Positions 1 through 9,019 of a stretch of DNA of 64,000 bases are shown piece by piece. Origin of the DNA: Bacillaceae bacterium SAS-127. GTDB lineage: Bacteria > Bacillota > Bacilli > Bacillales > Domibacillaceae. The position numbers and the translations under genes are program-made. The notes beneath the pieces are model-generated. The model had not been told where the DNA came from. It worked only from the letters and a program-made list of their open reading frames with translations, and ran no database searches. The number at the start of each line of letters is the position of its first letter. The first letter of the stretch is position 1. The stretch spans positions 1 through 64,000 of the forward strand of contig NKXN01000010.1 in the NCBI GenBank assembly GCA_002261155.1, given 5' to 3'.

Positions 1-130
1 GCCCGATTGGTTCGGGCCTGTACGATGTAGGTCACAAAGGCGTTGCAACAGGACGTTGCGATTTTAGCCTTTGTTCCTCTTTTCATCAGTGGGGGATGAG
101 GAAAGCCCTCACTGATTGAAGTTTCACTTT
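1..130 (+). mobile_element. Right end of an IS200/IS605-like element (no transposase in window)
   Basis: The stretch begins with a small hairpin (GCCCGA, loop TTGG, TCGGGC) and ends in a second hairpin (CAGTGGGGGATGA against a CCCTCACTG arm) followed by TTGAAGTTTCACTTT. The same terminal hairpin and tail recur at 60211-60268 and, inverted and shortened, at 63822-63859. Subterminal hairpins without terminal inverted repeats are typical of IS200/IS605 (TnpA/TnpB) elements. The tail overlaps the stop codon of pepT. A tnpB gene, if present, would lie to the left of the window. Confidence 0.5.
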
Positions 131-1361
131 AAGCTTTTTCTTCAAATAATTTGGCGATTTCGACAATGACTTGTACGGATTTTTCCATATTATTTACGGA
201 AGCATATTCAAATCGACCGTGGAAGTTTTCGCCACCAGTGAAAATGTTCGGTGTCGGCAGTCCCATATAAGATAGCTGCGAGCCATCAGTGCCGCCGCGG
301 ATTGGTTTGACGATGGGCTCGATGCCTAAGTTTTTCATCGCTTCATACGCCGTGTCGACAATTTCCTTCACTGGTTCAATTTTTTCTCTCATATTATAAT
401 ATTGATCGTTCATTTCGAGAATGATGCGGTCTTCACCGTAAGTCTCTTGCAAGTTTTTGACGATATGAGTCATTGCGTCTTTTCTTGCTTGGAAGTTGGC
501 TTTGTCGAAGTCGCGGATAATGTATTCCATCTCCGTTTGTTCCACATCACCGTTGATGGAAAGAAGGTGATAGAAGCCTTCGTAGCCTTCTGTATATTCC
601 GGTGATTCCTCTGCTGGTAATTGCGCATGTAACTCCATCGCAATTTTGGAGGAGTGAATCATTTTTCCTTTCGCTGTTCCTGGATGAACATTTTTTCCTT
701 TAATGATGATTTTCGCTCCAGCGGCATTAAAGCTTTCATACTCTAGTTCACCGAGCGGTCCGCCGTCAATCGTGTAGGCAAATGCAGCATTGAACGCATC
801 GACATCGAATTTATGCGGGCCTCTGCCGATTTCTTCGTCTGGAGTAAATGCTACACGAATTTTTCCATGCTTAATTTCTGGATGGTTAATTAAATAAGCC
901 ATCGCCGTCATAATTCCGGTTACACCGGCCTTATTGTCAGCACCGAGTAAAGTCGTGCCGTCTGTTGTTACAAGTGTATGTCCTTTATATTGTGGTAATT
1001 CGGGGAAATCCTTTGGTGACAAGATGATTTGTAATTCTTTGTTGAGAACGATATCTTGTCCATCGTAATTTTCAACGATTTGAGGCTGAACATTTTTGCC
1101 GGTAAAATCAGGCGTTGTATCGACATGGGCTAAAAACCCAATGACAGGGACATCTTTTTCTGTGTTAGCAGGTAGTGTTGCCATCACATACCCGTATTCA
1201 TCAACGGTCACTTCTTCCATGCCGATTTCTTTTAGTTCCTCTTCAAGCATGTGAATCAATGTCCACTGTTTTTCAGTGGAAGGAGTCGTTGGACTATTTT
1301 CATCTGATTGTGTATCAATTTTTACATAAGAAATAAATCGTTTCAGTAATTCGTTTTTCAC
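129..1361 (-). CDS. pepT: Peptidase T (tripeptide aminopeptidase)
   Basis: A cytosolic M20-family dizinc aminopeptidase that removes the N-terminal residue from tripeptides in peptide use. The 410-residue length is usual for PepT. Visible motifs are the metal-site HVDTTPD near residue 80, [10 protein letters not shown] near 140 (bridging Asp), TPDEEIGRG near 172 (catalytic Glu and metal Glu), and a C-terminal [12 protein letters not shown] with the last metal His. The ATG is followed by a typical [19 protein letters not shown] start and has an AGGAGT-type ribosome binding site. The stop codon falls within the conserved tail of the adjoining IS200/IS605-like end, so the element abuts or slightly altered the gene's terminus; the protein still looks complete. 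Confidence 0.95.
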   Translation of the reverse strand: MKNELLKRFISYVKIDTQSDENSPTTPSTEKQWTLIHMLEEELKEIGMEEVTVDEYGYVMATLPANTEKDVPVIGFLAHVDTTPDFTGKNVQPQIVENYDGQDIVLNKELQIILSPKDFPELPQYKGHTLVTTDGTTLLGADNKAGVTGIMTAMAYLINHPEIKHGKIRVAFTPDEEIGRGPHKFDVDAFNAAFAYTIDGGPLGELEYESFNAAGAKIIIKGKNVHPGTAKGKMIHSSKIAMELHAQLPAEESPEYTEGYEGFYHLLSINGDVEQTEMEYIIRDFDKANFQARKDAMTHIVKNLQETYGEDRIILEMNDQYYNMREKIEPVKEIVDTAYEAMKNLGIEPIVKPIRGGTDGSQLSYMGLPTPNIFTGGENFHGRFEYASVNNMEKSVQVIVEIAKLFEEKA

Positions 1362-1553
1362 TGTAGAAGCAACTCCTTTTGGAAATGTGTGTCTTTTATT
1401 TTATCATAATCGCTATTCAATGTATTAGCTGTAGTGTTAGTGAAATCAAAACCAGTTTGAATTGTAAAAAAGTGATTAAAAAGTGCAACAAGACAACAAA
1501 TGATAGATAGTGAAGAGATTAGGTTGTATCGTAAAGTCATGGAAGGAGGAACT

Positions 1554-1997
1554 ATGAAAGTTAGTGTGTTGTTTGACAAGTTGATGAATAAAGAAGAAGT
1601 TACCATTCAAACAAATCCTGCAAATAGTGAGATAGCTCACTGCTTAGAAAATTACTTGAAAAAAGGAAGCAAGTTAACGGTTATCAATGCTAAAAATAAT
1701 AGAAAACTTCAAGTAGATATGCATTCTATTCTAGCTTTTCAATCGGAAGGTCACATGTGTTCTGTCAAAATGAAATCTAGCGAGCTTTACTTAATCAACA
1801 AACGCTTAAAAGAATTAGAATGCTTAGCTGAAAAACAGTTGGTGAAGATTAATAATCAAACCATCATTAATTTAGATGAAGTTGTGGAGTTTTCTCCTGC
1901 GCCAAACGCACGATTAGAAGTATTAATGAGTGATCAATCGTCGTATTTTGTAAATCGCCATTATGTCAAAACAATTAAGGAGAGATTATCATGGTAA
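1554..1997 (+). CDS. LytTR-domain transcriptional regulator
   Basis: A 147-residue protein made of a short N-terminal region and a LytTR DNA-binding domain (about residues 45-145, ending in NRHYVKTIKERL, the usual LytTR close). There is no receiver domain, so it is not a classic response regulator. I chose the ATG at 1554 because GGAGG sits six bases upstream at 1545-1549; an in-frame codon at 1500 has no such site. It overlaps the next gene by seven bases. LytTR proteins paired with a small membrane protein form LytTR regulatory systems, where the membrane partner usually restrains the activator; that role here is inferred from the pairing. Confidence 0.8.
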   Translation: MKVSVLFDKLMNKEEVTIQTNPANSEIAHCLENYLKKGSKLTVINAKNNRKLQVDMHSILAFQSEGHMCSVKMKSSELYLINKRLKELECLAEKQLVKINNQTIINLDEVVEFSPAPNARLEVLMSDQSSYFVNRHYVKTIKERLSW

Positions 1998-2410
1998 AAC
2001 AATTGAAATTATCTTTTTTCCAGACCTTTTCTATAACGTTCGTATGGATTTTAGTTCTATTCTCAGTCTTTTTAGAAAATCTTACATTAACCATCCCTTA
2101 TATTTGGAATTTGGTGGGGATCAGTGCCATCTTTGCTGTCATTTTGGGTATCATGTATCCAACATTATGGGGCTTTTCTTCCATGAAGGCGATTGGGAAA
2201 ATTACGATTTCTTCAGCAATAAATATTGCTGGCGGAGTTAGTGCAGTTTGGCTATTTTCTCCTGATATGTTTGAGTTTATCAAGCCATGGCTATTAGCAA
2301 TTTGCGTGATGACTGTACTAGGCCACGTTATAGGATTTTATTTTTATTCAAAGTGGCATAATCAAAAAAGCTCTCAAAAATTAAACGAACTTCTGAAAAA
2401 TAAGCTTTAA
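1991..2410 (+). CDS. DUF3021 membrane protein, partner of the LytTR regulator
   Basis: A 139-residue integral membrane protein with four hydrophobic segments (about residues 12-30, 40-60, 70-90, 97-118) and a basic, Lys-rich tail. The profile and the fixed position just after a LytTR gene match DUF3021 proteins. Start and upstream stop overlap (ATGGTAA), implying translational coupling. By analogy with LytTR/inhibitor pairs it may sequester the regulator at the membrane, but nothing in the sequence proves that. A hairpin terminator follows at 2426-2456. Confidence 0.75.
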   Translation: MVKQLKLSFFQTFSITFVWILVLFSVFLENLTLTIPYIWNLVGISAIFAVILGIMYPTLWGFSSMKAIGKITISSAINIAGGVSAVWLFSPDMFEFIKPWLLAICVMTVLGHVIGFYFYSKWHNQKSSQKLNELLKNKL

Positions 2411-2425
2411 TCAACAAACTATTTG

Positions 2426-2456
2426 AAAGCAAGCATAGTCTCTCTATGCTTGCTTT
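2426..2456. terminator. Intrinsic terminator between DUF3021 gene and tusA-type gene
   Basis: AAAGCAAGCATAG pairs perfectly with CTATGCTTGCTTT around a five-base loop. It lies between convergent genes and can serve both strands. Confidence 0.75.
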
Positions 2457-2486
2457 ATCACTTTAATATAGCGGAGGGCAGCTCCC

Positions 2487-2711
2487 TCATTTTTTCTTAA
2501 TGGTAATCGTCCATTGAGCATCGCCACTTTGTTCGAAGTTAGTCACTTCGTGTCCTTCTTCAGCCGCCCAACGCGGGATCGCTTCGGTTGCTTGCGTGCA
2601 GTCGAAGTCAATTGTTAATTCGTCACCGCTAGCAAGCTCCGCCATTACTTCCTTTGCTTCTACTAATGGGAAGGGACAAACCATTCCTAGTACTTCTAAT
2701 TTTTTTTGCAT
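2487..2711 (-). CDS. TusA-family sulfur carrier (TsuB-like)
   Basis: A 74-residue SirA/TusA-fold protein. The active cysteine is in GMVCPFPLVEAKE (Cys about residue 12, followed by Pro, the family signature), and a C-terminal strand reads WTITIKKK. It is the second gene of a pair with a YeeE/YedE transporter 24 bases upstream on the same strand. In enteric bacteria the equivalent YeeE-YeeD (TsuA-TsuB) pair imports thiosulfate and hands the sulfur to a TusA-type protein inside the cell. That role is inferred here from both members being present in that order. Other TusA proteins serve tRNA thiolation or persulfide transfer. Confidence 0.88.
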   Translation of the reverse strand: MQKKLEVLGMVCPFPLVEAKEVMAELASGDELTIDFDCTQATEAIPRWAAEEGHEVTNFEQSGDAQWTITIKKK

Positions 2712-2735
2712 GATATTTCCTCCTAATGTGTATGA

Positions 2736-3803
2736 TTAAGCCGTTTGCGTATTCATTTTGCCTTTATTCGTTGCTTTTTGTCTCGGTTTAACGATAGTGA
2801 AGTAAGCTGCCGTCCAAGTACCGAGAATCATGAACGGTAAGGAAATCCAACCTTGCCATGTGAATAGAGCGGTTTCGACTAAGCCGTTTCCGATCGAGCA
2901 GCCGCCAGCAAGACTGGCACCAACGCCCATTAAGATACCGCCGAACGCGCTTTTAAGGCAAGTACTCACATCAGGTACTCGAAAACGGAATTCGCCGCTC
3001 CCTTTAGCTGCTACATATGAGCCGATGAGAATACCGATAACTAAAAACACACCCCAGTTTAAAAATGAGCTGTCACCTGTCACCGCATATTGCAAGATAT
3101 TAGCTGTTGGCGTTGTGACTCCAAGTCCAAACATTCTACCAGTCGCTTCACTTAAAGGCCAAGCAGCAATAGCAATCAAACCAACGAGTGTCGCAGTGAA
3201 CAGAGGGTTCCAACGTTTTTCGAATAAAAGGTGGGCAAGCCCTGTTTTCTTAGGCTTCATTGTTGGGATTTTCACGCTCGGTTTCGATAATTGTTTCCAG
3301 ACGAGCAAGCCTGTAATACTGACAAGAAGAGCAACTAATACCCATGGAGAAACTCCAAGTGTTCCGTGAATCGTTTGTGCTTCCACTTGATAAGATTGCA
3401 TGGAAGTGGAATAAGAGCTAAGAGGCCCGCTTTTCATCATCGCGCTTGAAACCATATAAGTAGCAAGAGCAATCCAACTGCCAATCAACCCTTCACCAGC
3501 CCGATACCATGTACCCGTCGCACAACCGCCAGCAAAGATAATACCAATCCCGAATACAAATGCGCCGAAAATAGTAGCGAACCACATGAAGTTTCCTAAT
3601 TCAAATTGAATGATCCCGAATGAATGAAGCAAATAAACACCGATACTTTGAATCGAAATTGCGACTAAAAAGGCGATAAACATCCGGTTATCTTTTGTTA
3701 CATACATATCTCTAAATGCTCCGGTAACACAGAAACGTCCACGCTGCATGACAAATCCGAGTAAACCGCCGCATAATAAACCTGTTAAAACGAGCTGAAG
3801 CAT
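2736..3803 (-). CDS. YeeE/YedE-family thiosulfate transporter (TsuA-like)
   Basis: A 355-residue polytopic membrane protein built of two pseudo-repeats. The three conserved cysteines of TsuA are in GRFCVTG (near residue 22), GGCATGTW (near 90) and GGCSIGNG (near 300); in the characterised transporter these relay thiosulfate through the pore. I start at the ATG at 3803 because AAGGAGTG lies six bases upstream; a longer in-frame start at 3866 would place 21 atypical residues inside the promoter. The promoter (TTGAAT, 17 bases, TATACT) is at 3838-3866. It forms an operon with the TusA-type gene and likely supplies thiosulfate sulfur. Confidence 0.88.
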   Translation of the reverse strand: MLQLVLTGLLCGGLLGFVMQRGRFCVTGAFRDMYVTKDNRMFIAFLVAISIQSIGVYLLHSFGIIQFELGNFMWFATIFGAFVFGIGIIFAGGCATGTWYRAGEGLIGSWIALATYMVSSAMMKSGPLSSYSTSMQSYQVEAQTIHGTLGVSPWVLVALLVSITGLLVWKQLSKPSVKIPTMKPKKTGLAHLLFEKRWNPLFTATLVGLIAIAAWPLSEATGRMFGLGVTTPTANILQYAVTGDSSFLNWGVFLVIGILIGSYVAAKGSGEFRFRVPDVSTCLKSAFGGILMGVGASLAGGCSIGNGLVETALFTWQGWISLPFMILGTWTAAYFTIVKPRQKATNKGKMNTQTA

Positions 3804-3837
3804 ATGAACACTCCTTACATAAATGTTTTGTAAAAGT

Positions 3838-3866
3838 AGTATAATCCTTTTAATCCGATAATTCAA
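3838..3866 (-). promoter_or_regulatory. SigA-type promoter of the thiosulfate uptake operon
   Basis: Read on the minus strand, a TTGAAT -35 (3861-3866) is separated by exactly 17 bases from a TATACT -10 (3838-3843). It lies 35-63 bases before the chosen tsuA-like start. Confidence 0.6.
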
Positions 3867-3979
3867 GTAGGTATTAGTGGAAAAATATAATTTTGAATCG
3901 TTTGATTTTTATATGTGATTAGTACAAGATGGGGGTATAGGGCAACGTATAGATAGAGAATACAAATGGAGGTTGTGAC

Positions 3980-5002
3980 ATGAACGAGGAGAAAGCGTTC
4001 CACCAAAGTGTAGATACAGCATTTGATGAAGAAGTAAAGAAGATTCATGAGCAGCTCGATCAAGATTTATTGATCGCTCTTGTTGGAGAAGTGAATGCAG
4101 GAAAGTCATCAACGATTAACAAAATCATTGGCAGAGATGTCGCGAAAACCAATCCTCAACCAGGAGAGACGGTTAGTATAGACCCTTACAATTTAGCGGG
4201 ATTGGAAAAAATAAAACTAATGGATACCCCTGGTTTAAATGATCCGAATGATGAAAATCCGAAGAAAACGGAAGCATTTATTAGCGAAGCAGATATCATT
4301 CTGTTTTTCACGAATGCAGCGGGGACTGTGTTCTCCGATAGCGAAAAGGCAAAGTTTCAAGAGATTGCGGCTCATAATGAAAATATCTTAATCGTACTAA
4401 ATAAGATTGATGCCGCTGAGGATATAGACAGTTTAGTGACGTTTATTAAACAGCATGCCGGTAGTCAGTACGACGTGGTGCCGATCTCTTCTAAAACAGG
4501 GCAAAACATCGATATATTAAAGGAGCGGATATTGGAGCTACTCGAAAAAAAGGGGAAGGACATCCTATTCGCAAAAAGCTTACAAGATAAATCTATTGCT
4601 GCTAAACGCTGGATTAACGCGGCAGGAGTGTCTGCAGGAGTGATTGGTGCCTCACCGATACCTGGGTCGGATGTCGTTCCGTTAACTGCTCTTCAAGTGG
4701 GGCTTACATTGAAGCTAGCGACCCTTTACGACAAGTCGTTGACGAAAAAGGCAGCGAAAGATTTAATTATTGTCACAGCGACTAGAACAGCGGGGCAAAC
4801 GGCATACAGACAAATTGTTAAATTCGTCCCTGGAGCTGGATCGATCGCAGGTGGTCTCGTTGCTTCATCTCTTACCCTCGCACTAGGATATGGAATCAAA
4901 TACGCTTATGAGAACGATTTACCGATTGATCAGGAAATCATTTTTGATCTGTATAAAAAATATAAAAAGCGAAAAAGTTACAAACAACAAATAGAACATT
5001 AG
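3980..5002 (+). CDS. GTPase with DUF697 (YcjF/Era-like) C-terminal domain
   Basis: A 340-residue GTP-binding protein. The G1 loop is GEVNAGKSS (near residue 36), a PGET switch follows near 60, G3 is DTPG near 78, G4 is NKID near 142, and G5 is an SS-K type near 170. The C-terminal half (about 205-310) has glycine-rich hydrophobic helices typical of DUF697, a membrane-associating region found after dynamin-like or Era-like GTPases. A cellular role is unknown, though membrane or stress functions are proposed for relatives. Start is ATG with GGAGG eight bases upstream. Its last codons are partly duplicated at 7050-7107, past a two-gene insert. Confidence 0.85.
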   Translation: MNEEKAFHQSVDTAFDEEVKKIHEQLDQDLLIALVGEVNAGKSSTINKIIGRDVAKTNPQPGETVSIDPYNLAGLEKIKLMDTPGLNDPNDENPKKTEAFISEADIILFFTNAAGTVFSDSEKAKFQEIAAHNENILIVLNKIDAAEDIDSLVTFIKQHAGSQYDVVPISSKTGQNIDILKERILELLEKKGKDILFAKSLQDKSIAAKRWINAAGVSAGVIGASPIPGSDVVPLTALQVGLTLKLATLYDKSLTKKAAKDLIIVTATRTAGQTAYRQIVKFVPGAGSIAGGLVASSLTLALGYGIKYAYENDLPIDQEIIFDLYKKYKKRKSYKQQIEH

Positions 5003-5310
5003 AGACTAAACATTCAATTTTGACGAATAAGCACTCAAATGAAATAACCCAAAATGTTGATCAAACAGCATTACCGGGTTATTTTTGATTTTTCGCTTAT
5101 ATGCAATTTCTAGTCTTCAGCCTGTAAAAGTGGGAGGGAGTTTGTCATCCTCGGCCTTCAAATATATATAAATATTCCTATATTTGGTTAAAACCCTAAA
5201 GATTACAATAAAAAAACCGATATCAAGAATGAGATATACAAGGAGGTGTACAATTAGAATTCTAGTTATTCAATTCATTAAAAATATTAAAACAAAAAGG
5301 GTGGTTAGTA
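5003..5310. other. 308-base intergenic stretch with terminator and AT-rich leader
   Basis: Holds the GTPase terminator at 5043-5096 and then an AT-rich region without open reading frames. A perfect AAGGAGGTG at about 5240 has no start codon at the right distance. I see no further structure. Confidence 0.5.
5043..5096 (+). terminator. Intrinsic terminator of the GTPase gene
   Basis: AATAACCC (5043-5050) pairs with GGGTTATT (5076-5083) and is followed by a T-rich tract (TTTTTGATTTTT). Confidence 0.6.
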
Positions 5311-6162
5311 ATGAAAAAAATTAGTATTTTAGTATTTGTTTTGTTGGTTTCGTTTCCTTTTTTTGACCAAAAAGTTTCTGCTGCACTTGATTATGAAGTC
5401 GAGCCTAACAATAATTCTAATGAAGCTCAGCATATTGAACGAAATGCTCATAACCCAACCCAATTGATTGATGGTGATACGACAAGTCAAAAGGTGTTGT
5501 CTGGTCAGCTCGAAAACAACCTTGACGAGGATTGGTATAAAGTTACACTTCCGAAAGATAGTGAGACGGTATTATCAATTAACGGATCGAGGATGTCTGT
5601 TGAAGTTTACGATTCAAATTTTTCAAGAATTTTTAAAGAAGATTATCAAAGAGATCCCTCTTTCTTGTTAGGAGCATATCCTTATTGGTTAGATATACCG
5701 GAAGGGGGAGATTATTATGTGAGAGTGCATAACCTTATTGGTACAGATGGAGGTTATCGTTTCACGATCGGGAGTCCTAATTATTCAGTTGATTCATACG
5801 AATATAAAGCACCAAGAACTTTAAATTTAACAAGGTCGATACGAGTAGCTCAAGATAGATATGATCTTAGAAATATAAAGGATGTTCCTAAAGAAGCCGT
5901 GGTCTATAAGGTTATTTTAGGAGGTAAAAAGGTGAATTCTGCAAGAAGTGAATATAGAAGAATCAAACCGTCAACGGATTATGGATGGACTACTGCATAT
6001 CCTTATTCATGGATTAGCGATATTTCTGTTTTGAGAGAGCATAAATTCCATAATATTTGGGATTTTGAGTTGGGAGGCAAAGTTTCAAGGGAAAATAGAC
6101 CATATAGCTTAACACCTAGAATAACATTTTCCTATGTTTATCCGGTACTTCCGCAAAAGTAA
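5311..6162 (+). CDS. Secreted protein with PPC-like (pre-peptidase C-terminal) domain
   Basis: A 283-residue exported protein. A Sec signal peptide is clear: MKKISILVF start, hydrophobic core, and a cut after VSA near residue 25. After it comes EVEPNNNSNEAQ, the hallmark opening of PPC domains, with the matching LDEDWYKVTL and YYVRVHN blocks to about residue 150. Residues 160-283 match nothing I recognise and are rich in Tyr and Arg. No protease domain is present, so this is a stand-alone PPC protein; such domains are usually adhesive or chaperone-like in secreted enzymes. The RBS is GGGTGGT-like and weak. It shares an insert, bounded by a duplicated GTPase 3' end, with the next gene. Confidence 0.75.
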   Translation: MKKISILVFVLLVSFPFFDQKVSAALDYEVEPNNNSNEAQHIERNAHNPTQLIDGDTTSQKVLSGQLENNLDEDWYKVTLPKDSETVLSINGSRMSVEVYDSNFSRIFKEDYQRDPSFLLGAYPYWLDIPEGGDYYVRVHNLIGTDGGYRFTIGSPNYSVDSYEYKAPRTLNLTRSIRVAQDRYDLRNIKDVPKEAVVYKVILGGKKVNSARSEYRRIKPSTDYGWTTAYPYSWISDISVLREHKFHNIWDFELGGKVSRENRPYSLTPRITFSYVYPVLPQK

Positions 6163-6229
6163 ATAATTTATGTATCATTTCACATAGTATGTAGTGATTG
6201 CTTTGACCAATTTAAATGGAGGACTCGCA

Positions 6230-7045
6230 TTGAAAATTAATCAGATAAATCGCATGTTAATTGACGTTTTCCTAAATAACAACCATAGTTCTTATACAAG
6301 TAATCAGCTGAATTATAGTAAGAGAGTAAATAACCCGATAGATACTGTTGAATTGTCGTCAGCGGCGCAACAACGGATGACTAGACAAAAGTCTGTACAT
6401 TCTCTTACCCATATCAAAAGAAAAGAAATAGAAGAATTAAAGGCCAAAAGCAATACACTAGAATTCCGAGAAGGTGCGTATTATCGATTTTCTATGAATG
6501 GTTATTCCACTCTTTTAGAGGGGAGCAGTTCTGGACATGTTGGTTTACCGATTTTGGATCTTAGGCATGAATTAGGTGTAGAGAATGTTCTGTCAGAGCA
6601 AGAGTATAAAAGATCAAGGAAAATAGAGAGTTTTTTTTCAAGTCTTGCAGGAAGCCCAGCAGGTTTGATTGGTTCATGGGATTCTTATTCAGGTGCTGAA
6701 ACTTTACACATACTGAGTAGTGTTGGTATTGATCCGGGCTGGTTCACTATTAAAAGCGGCTCTGAATCGAACACATTCTATTTACGAGAGAATGGGAAAG
6801 TTATACCAAAATATCAAATGGAAGGTGCGAGAAGAGCACTTAATAACGAAAATTTGTTTGAAATTGGGTATAGCGAGGGTGAAACATTAATAGTAAACAA
6901 TGTTGAATATGTCATTGATGACACAGGGCATGTTCATATCCCAGAAGGTGTTCCAGTGTTTCACAGTTTTTATGATGGGAATATTGATTTAACGTATCAT
7001 GAACGAAGTAGGCAAAAGTTACTTGAAAAAAATAATTTGATATAA
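6230..7045 (+). CDS. Unknown protein
   Basis: A 271-residue protein I do not recognise. I place the start at TTG 6230 because GGAGGA lies six bases upstream at 6218-6223; the longer in-frame GTG at 6194 has no such site. There is no signal peptide or membrane segment. Residues 1-45 are Asn/Ser-rich and lead to DTVELSSAAQQRM, a phrase resembling the disordered N-termini of some Bacillus flagellar or secretion-associated proteins. The rest looks globular, with FREGAYYRFSMNGYSTLLEG near 80 and acidic strand-rich sequence near the C-terminus. It lies 67 bases after the PPC gene and may be co-transcribed. Confidence 0.6.
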   Translation: MKINQINRMLIDVFLNNNHSSYTSNQLNYSKRVNNPIDTVELSSAAQQRMTRQKSVHSLTHIKRKEIEELKAKSNTLEFREGAYYRFSMNGYSTLLEGSSSGHVGLPILDLRHELGVENVLSEQEYKRSRKIESFFSSLAGSPAGLIGSWDSYSGAETLHILSSVGIDPGWFTIKSGSESNTFYLRENGKVIPKYQMEGARRALNNENLFEIGYSEGETLIVNNVEYVIDDTGHVHIPEGVPVFHSFYDGNIDLTYHERSRQKLLEKNNLI

Positions 7046-7049
7046 AACC

Positions 7050-7107
7050 TTACCGATTGATCAAAAATATAAAAAGCGAAAAAATTATAAACAACAAATA
7101 GAAAGTT
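7050..7107 (+). pseudogene. Displaced duplicate of the GTPase gene 3' end
   Basis: TTACCGATTGATCA at 7050 repeats 4919-4932 exactly. After a small internal deletion, AAATATAAAAAGCGAAAAA and the following AAACAACAAATAGAA repeat 4957-4996 with few changes. The copy ends with a stop like the original, then runs into a terminator. It marks the right edge of a segment (5003-7049) that separates the two copies. Confidence 0.8.
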
Positions 7108-7137
7108 AAAGGCGAGACCGAGGATGGTCTCGCCTTT
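7108..7137. terminator. Bidirectional terminator
   Basis: AAAGGCGAGACC pairs perfectly with GGTCTCGCCTTT around a six-base loop, between a plus-strand unit and the convergent chemoreceptor gene. Confidence 0.7.
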
Positions 7138-7143
7138 CATACT

Positions 7144-8886
7144 TTATAATCGCAGTCTAGAAATTTTTTGTTTCAGTTCATCGCCCGCTTCGTTTAGTTG
7201 TTCGGCGGCGTTAGCAATAGCGGCAATAGCGCGCAGTTGCTCTTCCATGGAAGCAGCGATTTCTTCTGTGGATGCCGAAGATTGTTGAGCAATTGCTGCT
7301 ATATGTTCAATGGCTGTTTGTACTTCCCCTTTATGGGCGGACATTCCTTGCACTTCATGATCGACTTCGTGAATGGAAGAGACGATCTCTTTCATAGAGT
7401 CAACGATAAGTTCAAAGGATTGCTTCGTATCAGATACGGCTTTTGTTTGTTCATTGCTTAAATTTTGACTCAGCTCAATGGCTTGAAGAGCTTGCTGTGA
7501 TTCATTAATGATGCCAGTCAGTGTTTGGCGTACATCTCCAGTGGCTTGTGAGGATTGCTCGGCTAGCTTTCTGACTTCTTCAGCAACGACCGCAAAACCT
7601 TTCCCATGCTCCCCAGCTCTGGCGGCTTCAATCGAGGCGTTCAACGCTAAAAGATTCGTTTGATCCGAAATGGTATGAATGACAGATATGACATTTTCAA
7701 TTTCTGTCACTCTAGTTGATAAGCGATTCATCACTTCTACAACGGTATGGGAAAGTTGATTGGCTTCTTCTGACTTCAATTGCAAGCTAGTCATTTGAGC
7801 TAAGCCGGATTGACTGGCTTCGTTAGCCGCTTGACTTTGTACCGTCATTTTCTCATTTAACTGTTCAACCTTTTCAATTTGTGTGGACAAATTCCCCATC
7901 TTTTTGTTAGACATTTCGGCGTCTTCTGCTTGCTTCGCAGTGCCGCTAGCAATTTCGTCAATGGCACCGCCGATTTCTTGACTCGAAGCGGATGTTTCTT
8001 CTGAAATAGCATTTAAGTTCTCGGCAGAAGCGTTTACTTGGTGAATCGAATGTTCAACCGTCTGGATGATCTCCCTCATATTTGCAGCCATCACATTAAA
8101 ATCATTGGCTAAAATGCCGATTTCATCTTTATTGTTAATATCCAAAGGCTCAACGGTCAAGTCTCCGTTGGCTAATCGATTGACATGCTTTGTCACTAAA
8201 CGAAGGGGTTTCGATAAAGATCCAGTAAACCAGATAATTATGATAATACCGATAACGGTTGATATCGTAAGGGTCACTGCAACAATGGCTAATACTTGAT
8301 TCGCTCCCGCGTTAAAGTCCATTTTATATGTACCGGCAGCGACGACCCAGCCCCAGTTCGGATCGAGAGCACTATACACAATTTTTTCTCCCGTTTTTTC
8401 TGGATTGTTCGGCAACTTCCATTCATAAGTTGTAAATCCGCCGCCGTTTTGAGCTTTGTTAATCACTTTTTGGACGAAAAGTTTTCCGTTGACGTCTTTT
8501 ATTTCCCAGGAATTATCGCCCTCATCGGAATAGTGGACAACATCGATGCCTTTTTCATTGAAGGCGTTGAAATATCCATGTTCTCCAAGGTCGACGGTAC
8601 TTTGTATCTCTCTAATCCCATCTTCTTTCTTAGGTCCAATTAAATAAATCCTTGCCTGTTCTTGTGCTTCTTCAATCGTTATGCTTCCGTCTTCTACCTG
8701 TTGATTGAGGGCATCAATGATTTGCAGGGCCATTTCCACCCCGTTTTTTAATGATTTCTCTCCTGTTATATCTAGATTTTCTTTCGAGCTAAAGTAGGCA
8801 GTTGTTCCGATTACTAAACTAGGTAGTAATAACAAAGTAATAGAAACAATCAGCATCTTTGTTCTAATCGTCTTATTATTAAACAT
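7144..8886 (-). CDS. Methyl-accepting chemotaxis protein with Cache sensor domain
   Basis: A 580-residue transmembrane chemoreceptor. TM1 covers about residues 11-30. The extracytoplasmic region to about 190 carries a Cache-type core ([13 protein letters not shown] and a closing [14 protein letters not shown]). TM2 is about 197-220, followed by a HAMP domain ([22 protein letters not shown]) and a long signalling coiled coil with the invariant hairpin tip [27 protein letters not shown] near 420. It would signal through CheW/CheA. The ligand is unknown; small organic acids are common for single Cache domains. The gene is monocistronic with GGAGGG before the ATG. Confidence 0.93.
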   Translation of the reverse strand: MFNNKTIRTKMLIVSITLLLLPSLVIGTTAYFSSKENLDITGEKSLKNGVEMALQIIDALNQQVEDGSITIEEAQEQARIYLIGPKKEDGIREIQSTVDLGEHGYFNAFNEKGIDVVHYSDEGDNSWEIKDVNGKLFVQKVINKAQNGGGFTTYEWKLPNNPEKTGEKIVYSALDPNWGWVVAAGTYKMDFNAGANQVLAIVAVTLTISTVIGIIIIIWFTGSLSKPLRLVTKHVNRLANGDLTVEPLDINNKDEIGILANDFNVMAANMREIIQTVEHSIHQVNASAENLNAISEETSASSQEIGGAIDEIASGTAKQAEDAEMSNKKMGNLSTQIEKVEQLNEKMTVQSQAANEASQSGLAQMTSLQLKSEEANQLSHTVVEVMNRLSTRVTEIENVISVIHTISDQTNLLALNASIEAARAGEHGKGFAVVAEEVRKLAEQSSQATGDVRQTLTGIINESQQALQAIELSQNLSNEQTKAVSDTKQSFELIVDSMKEIVSSIHEVDHEVQGMSAHKGEVQTAIEHIAAIAQQSSASTEEIAASMEEQLRAIAAIANAAEQLNEAGDELKQKISRLRL

Positions 8887-9019
8887 CTTTATCCCTCCTG
8901 GTGATATGGGGCAATTTTCTGAATAGTTACTTTTTACTATTATCGGTTATCGGTGTAAATATTTCAATTATTAATTATAAAATGGTAAAATAATGGAAAA
9001 ACATTAAGGGGTGAGGAAC

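Noticed and set aside
5230-5290. Second small gene after the AAGGAGGTG near 5240
   Set aside because: No start codon at a usable distance opens a frame of meaningful length.
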